Source: Anaplasma phagocytophilum str. Webster
GTDB taxonomy: Bacteria; Pseudomonadota; Alphaproteobacteria; Rickettsiales; Anaplasmataceae
DNA length: 64,000 nucleotides
NCBI RefSeq assembly: GCF_000964685.1
Contig: NZ_LANS01000001.1
Location: forward strand, 310,001-374,000
Direction: 5' to 3'
The position numbers were made by a program, and so were the translations under genes. Positions 10,107 to 20,153 of this stretch are shown in pieces. The notes under the pieces are model-generated. The model did no database searches, was not told where the DNA came from, and saw nothing but the letters and a program-made list of their open reading frames with translations. The stretch's first letter is position 1; every line of letters begins with the position of its first letter.

Positions 10107-10730
10107 ATGCAGCCTCCTGTGGCAGTGATGTTTGATTGGTGTAATACCATCGTGAAAACCGACAAACTAGATTTTGCCATATTATCTAGGGTACTCACAT
10201 CTATGAACCTTCCACACATAGATCTCTCTGATATTCCAAGCAACAAAGTTGAGCTCTATCTTTCATGCGCTCTAGGGTACCGCTGGAAAGAAGCAGTGAA
10301 TATGTACGAGAAAATTGCGGGTATGAATATCAATGCGCGCTCTATGTCTCCAAATGAAAATGTACTAGAGCTTTTAGAGTTTCTTTCCCATCACAAAATC
10401 AATATGGGTATTGTAAGCAATAAACGCGGACCTAATTTGCGTAATGAAGTCCAAAACTTAGGGCTAGGAAAATATTTCTCAGTAATATTAGGATCAGGAG
10501 ATACAGCTGAAAACAAACCATCACCAGAACCAATATTCGCTGCATTAGACATCATGGGCATTGCACCTAGTGAGCGAGTATTTTTCGTGGGAGATAGCGA
10601 TTCCGATATTGAAAGCGCAAAAAGAGCTAGATGTGTTCCAATAGCATACGATAACACCTCAATAGAAGGAGTATTATCCTTTGCTAACTTTAAAGACCTT
10701 GGTAACTTTATGGCAAATTTGTTGTGTTAA
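10107..10730 (+). CDS. HAD-superfamily hydrolase with a Cys in motif I
   Basis: This 207-residue protein has the four HAD motifs: motif I MFDWCNTIV (D10), motif II Ser104 in GIVSNKRG, motif III Lys137 in ENKPSP, and motif IV FFVGDSDSD (D163 onward). It is of the phosphoglycolate-phosphatase/pyrophosphatase subgroup with a helical cap. Motif I normally reads DxDx(T/V); here the second Asp, the general acid-base residue in phosphatases, is Cys12 (codon TGT). The substrate is not evident. The gene ends 3 bases before the RDD-protein gene, so the two are probably one operon. Confident as a HAD fold, uncertain in function. Confidence 0.85.
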   Translation: MQPPVAVMFDWCNTIVKTDKLDFAILSRVLTSMNLPHIDLSDIPSNKVELYLSCALGYRWKEAVNMYEKIAGMNINARSMSPNENVLELLEFLSHHKINMGIVSNKRGPNLRNEVQNLGLGKYFSVILGSGDTAENKPSPEPIFAALDIMGIAPSERVFFVGDSDSDIESAKRARCVPIAYDNTSIEGVLSFANFKDLGNFMANLLC

Positions 10731-10733
10731 GCC

Positions 10734-11207
10734 ATGGAATCTTTAGTGCTCGCAAACCCTTTAAGGAGACTTATAGCTAGTCTCATAGATATCATAATAA
10801 TATCAGTGGGGACCATACCAATAACGTTTGTTACACGCGGCAATGATCTTGCGTCCTTCCTTTCGTTGTTTGTTGTTGCCTGTTGTTACTACGTATATTC
10901 TATCCCATCACTTGGACAAAAAATCATGAATATTTGTCCTGTGCTGCGTTGTGGGAGGCCCATAAACCCTCTAATAGCCTTTGATAGAATCGCGCTACAG
11001 TTTTTGTGCCCGGCCATTGCTATGCTATTGCTGCAAATTATCAGCATTGCTGACCCAGGCGGTACGGTTGTTGCCACTGTACTACTCCTACACTCAAGTG
11101 TAGTACTGCTTTGGGCCTATTGGTATGTATCAGCAGTGTTCTCTTCACAAAAACAAACTTTGCATGATTCACTATGCGGTACCATTGTTATTGTAAAACG
11201 AACTTGA
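10734..11207 (+). CDS. RDD-family membrane protein
   Basis: The 157-residue protein is very hydrophobic, with three or four membrane segments. It bears the RDD family signature: an early Arg followed by an Asp in the first helix (RRLIASLIDIIIIS, residues 12-25) and the closing QKQTLHDSLCGTIVI (about 139-153). RDD proteins are inner-membrane proteins of mostly unknown function, some linked to ion transport. It starts 3 bases after the HAD gene stop, so it is translated from the same mRNA. The call is on signature residues and topology. Confidence 0.8.
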   Translation: MESLVLANPLRRLIASLIDIIIISVGTIPITFVTRGNDLASFLSLFVVACCYYVYSIPSLGQKIMNICPVLRCGRPINPLIAFDRIALQFLCPAIAMLLLQIISIADPGGTVVATVLLLHSSVVLLWAYWYVSAVFSSQKQTLHDSLCGTIVIVKRT

Positions 11208-11511
11208 TTTTTTGATTACTAAAACACAATCACAGCGTAAAGAAAGCAGTGCATGTAGCTGCTTTCAAATAATTGCCCAGTGCCAGAGTAAACACACGTA
11301 GGTCTGACACAACTACAGCTGGCAATTATACCAGCATTCATCCGCTTTTTAAGCACACATAACATATCCCACACTTCTACCCATTCTCAATAATTCTGTA
11401 TATCAAAACCTCTGTATAGTTGCGCTATGAGGTATTAGGCTTTATATTGTCCATATGGGAGTATCACTGTATATTTCTCTATCTCATCTTTGAAAGTCTG
11501 GTAAAAAACAT

Positions 11512-14136
11512 ATGGATGATAGGCTGATTTACCACTTCGGAAGAAGTAGGTGTGATGGTGGAGCACATTTGGCGCACTTGTTAGGTGGGAAAGGAGCAGG
11601 CCTTGCGGAAATGTGTAGGATTGGGATTAATGTTCCCCCTGGGTTTACCATAGCCACATCAGTGTGCAATCTATATCAGGAAAGTGGCAGTGTTCCAGAA
11701 AATGTAGTGCAACAACTCCCTGAAGCGTTGAGCCTCCTGGGACAAGAAGTGGATCTAGAATTTGGGAATCCGGACCGTCCGTTGTTAGTATCGGTACGCT
11801 CAGGAAGTGTCCAATCTATGCCTGGAATGCTAGATACCGTACTCAATGTTGGGTTAAACGACGAAGTAGCAGTAAAGTTGGGAGCTATGCGCGGAGGTAG
11901 GTTTGCCTATGACAGCTATAGGCGGCTTATACAGATGTATGCTGCTTCTGTTTTGCAGTTGGAAGATAGGATTTTCGAAGAGCGTTATAAAGAAAAACAG
12001 AAAGAACTGTCTCTGTCGACAGGGGAATCTATAACAAATCAAGAAGCTTTGCGAGAATTGGTTGAAGAGTTCAAACAATTAGTACGTACTCATACGGGAC
12101 AGGAATTCCCCCAAGATGTTCAGGTTCAGCTCCGTAATGCAATAGGTGCGGTGTTCAAATCATGGATGAATCAGCGTGCTGTAGCATATAGAAACATGTA
12201 CGGCATACCCTCAGACGCAGGTACTGCTGTGAATGTGCAGGCAATGGTATTCGGAAATATAAATCAAAATTCGGCCACAGGCGTGGTATTCACTCGTAAT
12301 CCTTCTACAGGGGAGAAGGAAATATTTGGCGAATTTCTATGCAATGCCCAAGGTGAAGATATAGTTTCCGGGCAGAAGGATCCGTCTCCTATTAAGCTCA
12401 TGGAAAGTTCTATGCCTCAGGTATACGGGGAGCTTGTGGAAGTATGTGAAAAGCTCGAGAAACATAACAAAGACATGCAGGATATAGAGTTTACTGTCCA
12501 AGATGGTAAACTGTGGATTCTACAGACTAGACGCGGTAAACGCAGCGCTCATGCGGCCGTGAACTTGGCTGTTAGTATGGTGAAAGAGTCGCTTATTTCC
12601 AAGGAGGAGGCTATACTTCGTATTGATGCTAGCACCCTTGGGGGGCTTTTCCATCCAATACTAGAAGAAAACTGTAGCAATGTAGTAGTGGGTAGAGGGC
12701 TGCCAGCATCCCCTGGTGCGGCGTCCGGCTACGTAGCTTTTACATCGAGTGATGCAGAGGAGCTTAAGCGTCAGGGTAAGAGTGTGATACTGGTCCGCCA
12801 GGAGACAAGCCCTGAGGATATTCGTGGTATGATTTCCGCTGCTGGGGTTTTGACTCTGCGCGGAGGGATGACTTCCCACGCCGCCGTTGTTGCACGTGGT
12901 ATGGGTAAGCCGTGCATATGTGGGGCTAGTAGTTTGTGTATAGACGAGAGTGGGCAGTTTTTCTTCAACGAGGATAATGTAAAAATCGGTCGTTCAGACA
13001 GCATAACCATAAATGGCAGTACTGGTGAGGTAATGCTGGGAGCCGTGCAAACTGTGACCCCTTCTCTGCCGGAAGCTTTCTATGAATTGATGGGTTGGAT
13101 AGATGAAATCAGGACAGTAGGGGTTATGGCAAATGCTGATACTGTGGAGGATATGGGCACTGCTAATCTTTTTGGTGCCGATGGTATTGGGCTATGCAGA
13201 ACTGAGCACATGTTCTTCTCTGATAACAGAATCACGATAGTGCGTGAAATGATTCTTGCGAGCAATAAGCAAGAGCGAGACCGGGCTCTTAAGAAGATTG
13301 AAGTTGTGCAGAAGGACGACTTCCTGGCTATGTTCAAGCTCATGCAGAATAAGAAGCAGATTACCGTTAGGCTACTTGATCCACCGTTGCATGAGTTTTT
13401 ACCTAATTCTATGGAGGCTTTGGAGAGTATCTCGTTAGGAATGGGGCGTTCTTTGGAATACATAAAGCACAGGGTTTCGGCGCTTTCTGAAAAGAATCCT
13501 ATGCTTGGTCATAGGGGTTGCAGGCTTGCTGTCTCTTATCCGGAGATATATGAAATGCAAATTCGTGCAATATTCCAAGCAGTGAAAGAGCTTCGTGATT
13601 CAGATGGCATTACTGTTATTCCGGAAATCATGATTCCGTTTGTTATGGACGAACAGGAGATAGTGATTATCGGTGACTTAGTAAAGTGCATTTCAGCGCA
13701 GTTTGATAATGCACAGTATAGGATTGGTGCCATGATTGAGCTACCTAGGGCAGCATTATTGGCTGACAAGTTATCTCAGCACGTGCAGTTTTTCAGTTTC
13801 GGCACGAATGACCTAACGCAAACTACCCTTGGGATCTCGCGAGATGATTCATCTAAGTTTGTTGAGCACTATATAAGTTCCGGTGTTTTTGCTTCTGATC
13901 CTTTCGAGCTCTTGGATGTAAGTGGCGTTGGAAGGTTGATCAAGATTGCGATGGAGCTGATACATAAATCGCCGAACAAAGTCAAAACCGGGCTATGCGG
14001 CGAGCATGGTGGCACTTTAGCGGCAATGCAGCTGTGCTCAGAATTGGATATAGATTATGTTTCCTGTTCACCATATAAAGTGCCTGTGGCAAAACTGATC
14101 GCGGCACAGTGTGCAATACGGAACAAGATGCTCTAA
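11512..14136 (+). CDS. ppdK: Pyruvate, phosphate dikinase
   Basis: The 874-residue enzyme interconverts pyruvate, ATP and phosphate with phosphoenolpyruvate, AMP and diphosphate, a gluconeogenic entry point in bacteria that cannot use glucose. The N-terminal nucleotide-binding domain starts LLGGKGAGLAEM. The central swivelling domain carries the phosphohistidine in LRGGMTSHAAVVARGMG (His456). The C-terminal TIM barrel carries EIMIPFV, FSFGTNDLTQTTLGISRDD and the catalytic Cys829 in GLCGEHGG. Length is standard. ATG 11512 is followed by the expected family start. The preceding 300 bases (11208-11511) hold no gene. A decayed fragment of this gene lies inverted at 9.4 kb. Confidence 0.97.
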   Translation: MDDRLIYHFGRSRCDGGAHLAHLLGGKGAGLAEMCRIGINVPPGFTIATSVCNLYQESGSVPENVVQQLPEALSLLGQEVDLEFGNPDRPLLVSVRSGSVQSMPGMLDTVLNVGLNDEVAVKLGAMRGGRFAYDSYRRLIQMYAASVLQLEDRIFEERYKEKQKELSLSTGESITNQEALRELVEEFKQLVRTHTGQEFPQDVQVQLRNAIGAVFKSWMNQRAVAYRNMYGIPSDAGTAVNVQAMVFGNINQNSATGVVFTRNPSTGEKEIFGEFLCNAQGEDIVSGQKDPSPIKLMESSMPQVYGELVEVCEKLEKHNKDMQDIEFTVQDGKLWILQTRRGKRSAHAAVNLAVSMVKESLISKEEAILRIDASTLGGLFHPILEENCSNVVVGRGLPASPGAASGYVAFTSSDAEELKRQGKSVILVRQETSPEDIRGMISAAGVLTLRGGMTSHAAVVARGMGKPCICGASSLCIDESGQFFFNEDNVKIGRSDSITINGSTGEVMLGAVQTVTPSLPEAFYELMGWIDEIRTVGVMANADTVEDMGTANLFGADGIGLCRTEHMFFSDNRITIVREMILASNKQERDRALKKIEVVQKDDFLAMFKLMQNKKQITVRLLDPPLHEFLPNSMEALESISLGMGRSLEYIKHRVSALSEKNPMLGHRGCRLAVSYPEIYEMQIRAIFQAVKELRDSDGITVIPEIMIPFVMDEQEIVIIGDLVKCISAQFDNAQYRIGAMIELPRAALLADKLSQHVQFFSFGTNDLTQTTLGISRDDSSKFVEHYISSGVFASDPFELLDVSGVGRLIKIAMELIHKSPNKVKTGLCGEHGGTLAAMQLCSELDIDYVSCSPYKVPVAKLIAAQCAIRNKML

Positions 14137-14878
14137 CTTACACTTTGTAGTGTTGTATTAGTTGATCGCGTCCAGGTGCTGTAATATTCCCCAGGTAGTT
14201 CATGGTGGGCCGGTGGTCATATAGGTGTACTGGACGCTACATATTCTCGGGATTGCTTCAATCGCTTTGAGCTGTTTTGCCCTGCTTAAGTGCTGCCGGG
14301 AGCTCTCCGGGGTGGTGTATCTTACAGCCTGGTGAGGTGTGTACGTATTTATCTGGGATCTGACCAACTTTTTGGCAGAGCCCTAGAGGATACTATTGGT
14401 TTGTTATACATTATGCATCAGGATATTCGGCTTAATGATTTGTGGTGGATATCAGGGCGTTGCAGCTAGAAGTCTATTGATCACCTGCTCTCATCATGAG
14501 TTTTATGTTCTGATATTTGTACTCATGCACATAGAATCTTAGGAATCTTGAGCTTTGTACAGGGAAAGACTCAGGTTTTAGATGTACAAACCCTGCTTTT
14601 CCTGGAGAATATGACATACCTAATAACAAGATTTCTCAACGCACTTGCAGAAAATGCACCTATTATTTCCCTTTGCTACTAAAGCCATAAATGGCTTCTA
14701 ACTTGAGATTTACACATTTAAGGCACTGAAAAACACCGCGTACAATGCTGATGGCGGTACGTATCTTTGAGTGTCATTATGTTAGATGCATGAATTGATT
14801 AACGTCTTGACTCCTTGGTTCCTGGAAAACGTCTCGAAGAAGTTATTGTCTACATGTACAGAAGCAGAACCGCAATAG

Positions 14879-14962
14879 CAGTCTTGCTGCATAAGCTTGA
14901 GTACAAAGTTATAGGTACACAATTTATAGTAGACTTAGTTATCCTCAGGTAAGCCATGTTAT
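14879..14962 (+). repeat. Direct repeat, copy 1 of 2
   Basis: About 84 bases beginning CAGTCTTGCTGCATAAGC recur 222 bases downstream with roughly 85-90% identity. The shared core includes GAGTACAAAGTTATAGGTA and AATTTATAGT. Neither copy lies in a gene. Confidence 0.85.
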
Positions 14963-15100
14963 GGCGACGCAGATATCTATGATTCCAAGAAGATTACTAC
15001 ATCGTTTGGCTTGCCACACTTTACAACTTTATCCCCTTCAAAACAGCAGGAAAGACCGCAGTTGTGTCATATCTGGGGAGGTTGATCGCTCCCCTGGTGG

Positions 15101-15184
15101 CAGTCTCGCTGCATAAGCTCGAGTACAAAGTTATAGGTATATAATTTATAGTGTACTTGGCCCATCCTAAGGTAAATTATGTTG
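15101..15184 (+). repeat. Direct repeat, copy 2 of 2
   Basis: Second copy of the 84-base repeat, beginning CAGTCTCGCTGCATAAGC. It differs from copy 1 by scattered substitutions without gaps, so the duplication is not recent. Confidence 0.85.
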
Positions 15185-15727
15185 CAATACGGGTGTTATA
15201 ATATAGAAAAGCTGCCACGTCGCGTTTTACTATCTCCATAATAGTTTGCACTACGAGACACCTCTTTAACACTGCTAATACGCCTAAGTTAGACGTTGGA
15301 CCTGGTGGGTGTTTTTAAAGCAAACCAATTTAGTGCGTAATGTGGTATTAGTGGTACTGTTTGCGGTGTATGCGCAAGTTTCATCGAACATTGAAGTAAT
15401 ATTGGAAAGAAGAAATATCATGGATAAGTACTCTTGCTGATGCAATAGGAATCACAGAAATCTCCCGTATTTACATCTCAGGTTTTGCACAGGCCACTTT
15501 CATACATACCGCCGGAAGAGTGAGTAGACGGTTAAAGTTTGAGAACCCGGCCTTTCAAGACGTGTTGACGTCTCATAGCATGCAAGAAATTCACCCTAAC
15601 ACTTAATTCCTAAGTGCATACTACTTACTTTGGAAAACATAGATGCATGCCTTTGGTGTAGGTAAAGCAAAGTGTTTTACTTATAGATATTTTGTTGCTA
15701 TTAATGTCGCTTAACTTTATAGATTGA

Positions 15728-17230
15728 GTGATTGTGGGTTTGCTTTGCCGCTCAGATGTATTGCTGTTTGTTGTGGTGTCGTTACCATTCGTCTGCTCTG
15801 CGCTGATCATGGCTCTGAAAAGGCTTTCACACTCTCAAGAGGCGCTCTCGACTGTGGCTTCTCTTGTTTTGTTCCCCACAACATGTGCTTTGTACTTCGC
15901 GTTACAGGGCAATCCAGCAATACTACAGTATCGTCTGTCCTCAGCGATTCTTTTCATTCTTGAACCTGAAGCCCTGGGTATAGTATTCGGGATCTTAGTA
16001 TCGTTCCTTTGGGCTGTAACTAATATCTACACCATAGGTTACATGAACAAGGTTTATGGTAAGCTGCAGGATAGATCAGTTTTTTACTCCTGCTTTGCCG
16101 CTAGTATAGGCTGCACCATAGGTATAGCATTTGCTGGAAACTTGGTGACTCTCTTCATATTTTACGAGATGCTCACCGTATGCACTTATCCTCTAATAAT
16201 TCATGGTGGAAGTAAAGACTCAATAGCTTCTGGAAGCTTTTACATAAAGACGCTTTTGTGTTCTTCAGTGTTTTTGTTCCTTCCAGCAATTGCTATAATA
16301 TGCGGAATGAGTGATGGTGCTGGATTATTCAGCGCAAAGAGTTTCATTTCTGAGACGCACCCCAGCCTTCTCCCTTTTATAGTCACTATGCTGTGCTATG
16401 GAGTGGCTAAAGCCGCCATCATGCCGGTGCATCTATGGCTACCCAGAGCAATGGTCGCTCCGACACCTGTTAGCGCGTTGCTGCACGCGGTGGCTGTAGT
16501 AAAATCCGGGGTATTTACCTTAATCAAGATTACTGTATGCGCCATTGGCGTACACGGAATGTATAACTACTATAATGCTCCTGTAGCTGTCGATGTAGCA
16601 CCTCACCACAACATAATGCTGTATCTCTCAGTGGTTACTATCATTGTGGGATCTGTCTTTGCAGTGACTCAGAAAAATCTCAAAAGGTTACTCGCATACT
16701 CTACTATATCGCAGTTATCGTACATAACTTTAGCTTTATCCATGTTCACTGATGGAGCTGTAACAGCTGCAGTGTTTCAGATGGTGTGCCATGCTTTTGC
16801 GAAAATCACATTATTCTTCGCTGTGGGAGCTGTATATGCTGCTTCTGGTAAAACTACGATAAGGGATATTGATGGTTTAGGCAGAGTTATGCCCATAACT
16901 TTCACTGCATTCTGCATTGGGGCGCTTGCTATGATCGGCATCCCTCCAGCTGCCACATTTTGGGGTAAGTTCTATATTATTACAGAGGCTTTAAAGCAGC
17001 AGAACTACATTGTAATTTTCACTGTAGCCTTGAGTACCGTGCTTAACACCTTATACTTTATACCTTTGATGTACAGAGTATTCTTTGCTGCTGACGCAAC
17101 GTGTGCGGGGAGAGTTAAGGAGGAGGCACCACCCTTAATCTTACTGGCAATGCTCGTATCATCTACGTGTACGATTTTACTGTTCTTAAAACCCGACATC
17201 GTACTAGGAATGCTATCTGTATTCGGTTAA
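15728..17230 (+). CDS. MrpD/NuoN-type proton antiporter subunit
   Basis: The 500-residue protein is a polytopic membrane protein of about 14 helices from the family shared by Mrp/Mnh antiporter subunit D and complex I subunits NuoL/M/N. Key signs are LFIFYEMLTVCTYPLI, with the membrane Glu in helix 5, and YGVAKAAIMPVHLWLPRAM followed by APTPVSALLHAVAVVKSGVF, with the conserved Lys, His and Pro residues. ERLLAYST-like NLKRLLAYSTISQLSYI is also present. It most resembles stand-alone MrpD-like subunits of Rickettsiales, which exchange monovalent cations for protons. It has no nuo or mrp neighbours here. Start is GTG 15728. The exact subunit name is uncertain. Confidence 0.85.
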   Translation: MIVGLLCRSDVLLFVVVSLPFVCSALIMALKRLSHSQEALSTVASLVLFPTTCALYFALQGNPAILQYRLSSAILFILEPEALGIVFGILVSFLWAVTNIYTIGYMNKVYGKLQDRSVFYSCFAASIGCTIGIAFAGNLVTLFIFYEMLTVCTYPLIIHGGSKDSIASGSFYIKTLLCSSVFLFLPAIAIICGMSDGAGLFSAKSFISETHPSLLPFIVTMLCYGVAKAAIMPVHLWLPRAMVAPTPVSALLHAVAVVKSGVFTLIKITVCAIGVHGMYNYYNAPVAVDVAPHHNIMLYLSVVTIIVGSVFAVTQKNLKRLLAYSTISQLSYITLALSMFTDGAVTAAVFQMVCHAFAKITLFFAVGAVYAASGKTTIRDIDGLGRVMPITFTAFCIGALAMIGIPPAATFWGKFYIITEALKQQNYIVIFTVALSTVLNTLYFIPLMYRVFFAADATCAGRVKEEAPPLILLAMLVSSTCTILLFLKPDIVLGMLSVFG

Positions 17231-17534
17231 TTATGATGTGAGTCACGTGCATGGGTTAAGTTTTTTAATGCGTCCTTCTGATGTGGAAAGTCAGTGCATT
17301 GCCCTACTACTGCAAATTATACAATGAGGTTTAGCATTCACTATTCCGCACTCAATTTGCACAACTGGAAAGCATAGTATTCTATAAATTAACTCCTTTT
17401 GATATATACTGGACGCAGGCAAGGTAGTAACAAATTACTGCCTAGGATGGCTCAATCAGCACTATTTGTATTGACTTGATTTTACGATTGAACTAGCCTT
17501 TCTATAATGCAACAGAGTTTTTAGACGGTTAGAG
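17231..17534. other. Intergenic region upstream of cytochrome c
   Basis: The 304 bases are A+T-rich and show no gene or repeat; they presumably carry the promoter of the cytochrome gene. Confidence 0.5.
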
Positions 17535-18059
17535 GTGGGTGGCTATAATTTAAATAGGCTTGCTACTGCCATCCTTTTTGCGTCTTTCATCGTCCTTGTT
17601 GTGAGCAATGTGGTGGACCTTGTGTACCATCCCGACTATAGCGGACCTCGTGGATACAGTGTAGATGTACCCACAACGCAGTCTGCAGGTAGCGTGCCTG
17701 GAGCTGTTGCACCTATTGTCGATATTGCTGCACTCATGGAAAATGCAAGTGCCGAGAAGGGTAAGGCGGTTGCTAAAAAGTGTTCCGCTTGTCATACTTT
17801 CAACAAGGGCGGTCCTCACAGGGTGGGTCCTAATTTATGGGGCGTAGTTGGCTCGAAGCAAGCCCGTGCTCAAGATTTCCCTTATTCTAAGGCTTTATTG
17901 AGTAAGGGTGGTACTTGGAGTGAGGAAGAGCTGTTTAAGTTTCTTGACAGCCCTAGAAATTACGCTAACGGTACTCGCATGGCATTTGCTGGACTGAAGC
18001 CTAAAGACATTGCGGATGTATTGGCGTATTTTAAGTCTCTAGAAAAGGAAGGTACTTAA
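17535..18059 (+). CDS. Membrane-anchored c-type cytochrome (CycM/c552-like)
   Basis: The 174-residue protein has an uncleaved N-terminal membrane anchor at about 8-28 ([20 protein letters not shown]), a linker, and a class I cytochrome c domain. Heme attachment is CSACH (Cys83, Cys86, His87). The distal Met ligand is Met149 in [25 protein letters not shown] is the usual loop. Such anchored cytochromes pass electrons from the bc1 complex to an aa3-type oxidase in alphaproteobacteria. Its maturation would use the ccm products encoded elsewhere in this window (ccmC, ccmG, ccmA). GTG 17535 has a GAGG sequence just upstream (TTAGAGGTGG). Confidence 0.93.
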   Translation: MGGYNLNRLATAILFASFIVLVVSNVVDLVYHPDYSGPRGYSVDVPTTQSAGSVPGAVAPIVDIAALMENASAEKGKAVAKKCSACHTFNKGGPHRVGPNLWGVVGSKQARAQDFPYSKALLSKGGTWSEEELFKFLDSPRNYANGTRMAFAGLKPKDIADVLAYFKSLEKEGT

Positions 18060-18275
18060 AAACTGGCATGTGCGCAGTGTTTTCTTCCTATCGTTGTAAG
18101 GAAGGTGTTCTATTGTGCAGTCGCGTGGGTTGTATATAAAGTTGCTGTACCATGCAGTGATTTGCATAGTATACTGCCGAAATGTTGAGCTATATGGCTT
18201 CCATATGAGTTTGCCATGTGTTGCGATCCGCGATAAATGGCGATATACTGAGCATATATCAGACTACTAGGCAAT

Positions 18276-19034
18276 ATGCATACAGAAAAGATTCTTAGGC
18301 TGGATGACAGCTCGTACATAGCTTATAAGCAGTTGGATTTTGGCGGAAAGGTGTCTGTTCTGTTCCTTGGAGGCTTCATGTCCAATATGCAGAGTACAAA
18401 GGCCACTGCAATTTTTGATTACTGTATGTCACATAAAATCAACTGCACGGTTTTTGACTATTTTGGTCATGGAAATTCAAGTGCGGCTTTTAAAGACTGT
18501 ACGCTTAGTTGCTGGAAGCAGTGCTGTGACCACGTGGTTGAGTTGTTGACGGAAACTCCTCTTGTATTAGTGGGATCTAGCATGGGGGGATGGTTAGCGT
18601 TACTGACAGCTCTGTCTTTCCCGGAAAGAGTTAAGGGATTAGTGGGGTTGGCTCCTGCGCCGGACTTCACTGAAACCATTGACATGTCAGAAGAGGAAAA
18701 GGCTCATCTTGCATCTGCAGGTTATGTAGAACTACGCAGCAAAGAAGATTGCAGCCACATCATAACACAAAAGTTATTACTAGATGGAAAGAATCATCTA
18801 CTGCTCAATAAGCCTGAGATACCATTGGATTGTCCAATAGTTTTGATACACGGTATGGCTGATGTTCTTGTACCTTACCAGACTTCAGTAGCTATAGCTG
18901 AAAAAGTTCGGTCGAACAATGTAGAAGTTCATCTGATTAAAGATGGTGACCACGGACTTCATGACTCCAAAGCTTTGCCAATTGTCCTGGGATATATAGG
19001 TAAAATGGTGTCTCCGGTAGAGGCTTCTCTGTAG
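18276..19034 (+). CDS. Alpha/beta hydrolase, paralogue 1
   Basis: The 252-residue protein is an alpha/beta-hydrolase with a complete triad: nucleophile Ser102 in LVGSSMGGWLALL, Asp196 in IHGMADVLVPY, and His226 in DGDHGLHD. FDYFGHGNSS is the usual strand-4 motif after the oxyanion region. There is no signal peptide, so it is likely cytoplasmic. The fold covers esterases, thioesterases and peptidases; the substrate cannot be read from sequence. A second, clearly homologous copy follows 132 bases downstream. Anaplasmataceae genomes encode such proteins as conserved hydrolases. Confidence 0.88.
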   Translation: MHTEKILRLDDSSYIAYKQLDFGGKVSVLFLGGFMSNMQSTKATAIFDYCMSHKINCTVFDYFGHGNSSAAFKDCTLSCWKQCCDHVVELLTETPLVLVGSSMGGWLALLTALSFPERVKGLVGLAPAPDFTETIDMSEEEKAHLASAGYVELRSKEDCSHIITQKLLLDGKNHLLLNKPEIPLDCPIVLIHGMADVLVPYQTSVAIAEKVRSNNVEVHLIKDGDHGLHDSKALPIVLGYIGKMVSPVEASL

Positions 19035-19166
19035 TTATTGTGAAATTTCACAAATTTGCGTGTGCTGCGTAATTTTGTCTGGAAGTGAAACTATGTGGTG
19101 TGTGTTTACTTGCACATTTCTAGTGTATAGTCCATGATAGAGCACTAGATAACTTTTGGTAGTCAA

Positions 19167-20027
19167 GTGAAAGAACACAAAATAGAGTACCTGAAGCTAG
19201 ATGATGGATCTAGTATCGCTTACCAACATAATAAGAAACAAAGTAACGCAACTGTGGTGTGCATGGGTGGATTTTCATCCGAGATGCATGGCGCTAAGGG
19301 TTCTGCACTCTTTAGCCACTGTTCAGCTGAAGACATAGACTGCATAGTTTTTGACTATCTTGGACATGGTGTTTCTAGTGGAGATTTCAAGCAATACTCC
19401 ATACGCGATTGGTATAAAAACTGTTGTCATGTAATTGAGTCATTAACACAGAAGCCTCTTATCCTTGTAGGCACCAGTATGGGAGGCTGGCTTATGTTGC
19501 GTGTTGCAATGTCTTATGCTTCCAGAATACACGGGTTAGTTGGTTTTGCTCCTGCGCCAGATTTTACTGAAACTTTAGAAATAAGCGCTGAAGAAAAGCA
19601 AGAAATAGAAAATACTGGCTTTGCTATATCTTATGTAGAAAGAATGTGTGGACTTTTAGGCCTTTCTCAAGAATCACGTAATGCTACAATACGTAGCTTG
19701 AGCAAAGAAAAAAGCCTACACATTCTACAAACTGAGGAGGTAACAATATTGAAGAATAACCGTAGCTATACTATTACCCCCAGATTAAAAGAAGATAGTA
19801 AAAATTATTTACTTTTGGACATGCCAGAAATTCCTATAGACTGCGATACTGTACTAATTCACAGCATAGCAGACCAAGTAATCCCATACAGCTCTTCCCT
19901 TTCTATTGCAGAAAAAATACGCTCCAAGAACGTTTCTGTGCACTTAATAAAATCAAGCGACCATTTACTGATAGACGAACAGCCTTTGAAGGTTGCGTAT
20001 AGTGCAATACGAAACTTTATTACATAA
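19167..20027 (+). CDS. Alpha/beta hydrolase, paralogue 2
   Basis: This 286-residue protein is a tandem paralogue of the preceding hydrolase. It keeps the triad Ser104 (LVGTSMGGWLML), Asp236 (SIADQVIPY) and His266 (SSDHLLID), and shares LVGFAPAPDFTETL with its neighbour. It differs by an insertion of about 36 residues around 155-205, in the cap region that usually sets substrate choice. Start is GTG 19167, whose reading begins KEHKIEYLKLDDGSSIAY, aligned with the first copy. Divergence is substantial, so the duplication is old. Function beyond hydrolase is not visible. Confidence 0.88.
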   Translation: MKEHKIEYLKLDDGSSIAYQHNKKQSNATVVCMGGFSSEMHGAKGSALFSHCSAEDIDCIVFDYLGHGVSSGDFKQYSIRDWYKNCCHVIESLTQKPLILVGTSMGGWLMLRVAMSYASRIHGLVGFAPAPDFTETLEISAEEKQEIENTGFAISYVERMCGLLGLSQESRNATIRSLSKEKSLHILQTEEVTILKNNRSYTITPRLKEDSKNYLLLDMPEIPIDCDTVLIHSIADQVIPYSSSLSIAEKIRSKNVSVHLIKSSDHLLIDEQPLKVAYSAIRNFIT

Positions 20028-20153
20028 AACGAATTTTTCTAACTTAGATGCAGTGTCAAACCACTATTCAGCTTAATTGACCTACCTTTTTCAGGAAAAG
20101 AATATTCTTTCCCTCCCCGAAATTTTATTTCTTATAGAACTTTGGGAAAGGAA

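Larger units (their letters stand above)
14137..15727. other. Gene-poor stretch of about 1.6 kb
   Basis: No intact gene is visible between ppdK and the antiporter gene. The stretch holds the 84-base direct repeat listed below. It also has a stop-free plus-strand run from about 15402 to 15605 whose translation includes GITEISRIYISGFAQ and VSRRLKFENPAFQDVLTSHS; it has no in-frame ATG before its middle and resembles nothing I recognise. It may be gene debris. Confidence 0.55.

Noticed and set aside
18070-18110. Possible terminator hairpin after the cytochrome gene (CTTCCT and AGGAAG)
   Set aside because: The stem has six pairs and no T run follows, so it is too weak to call.
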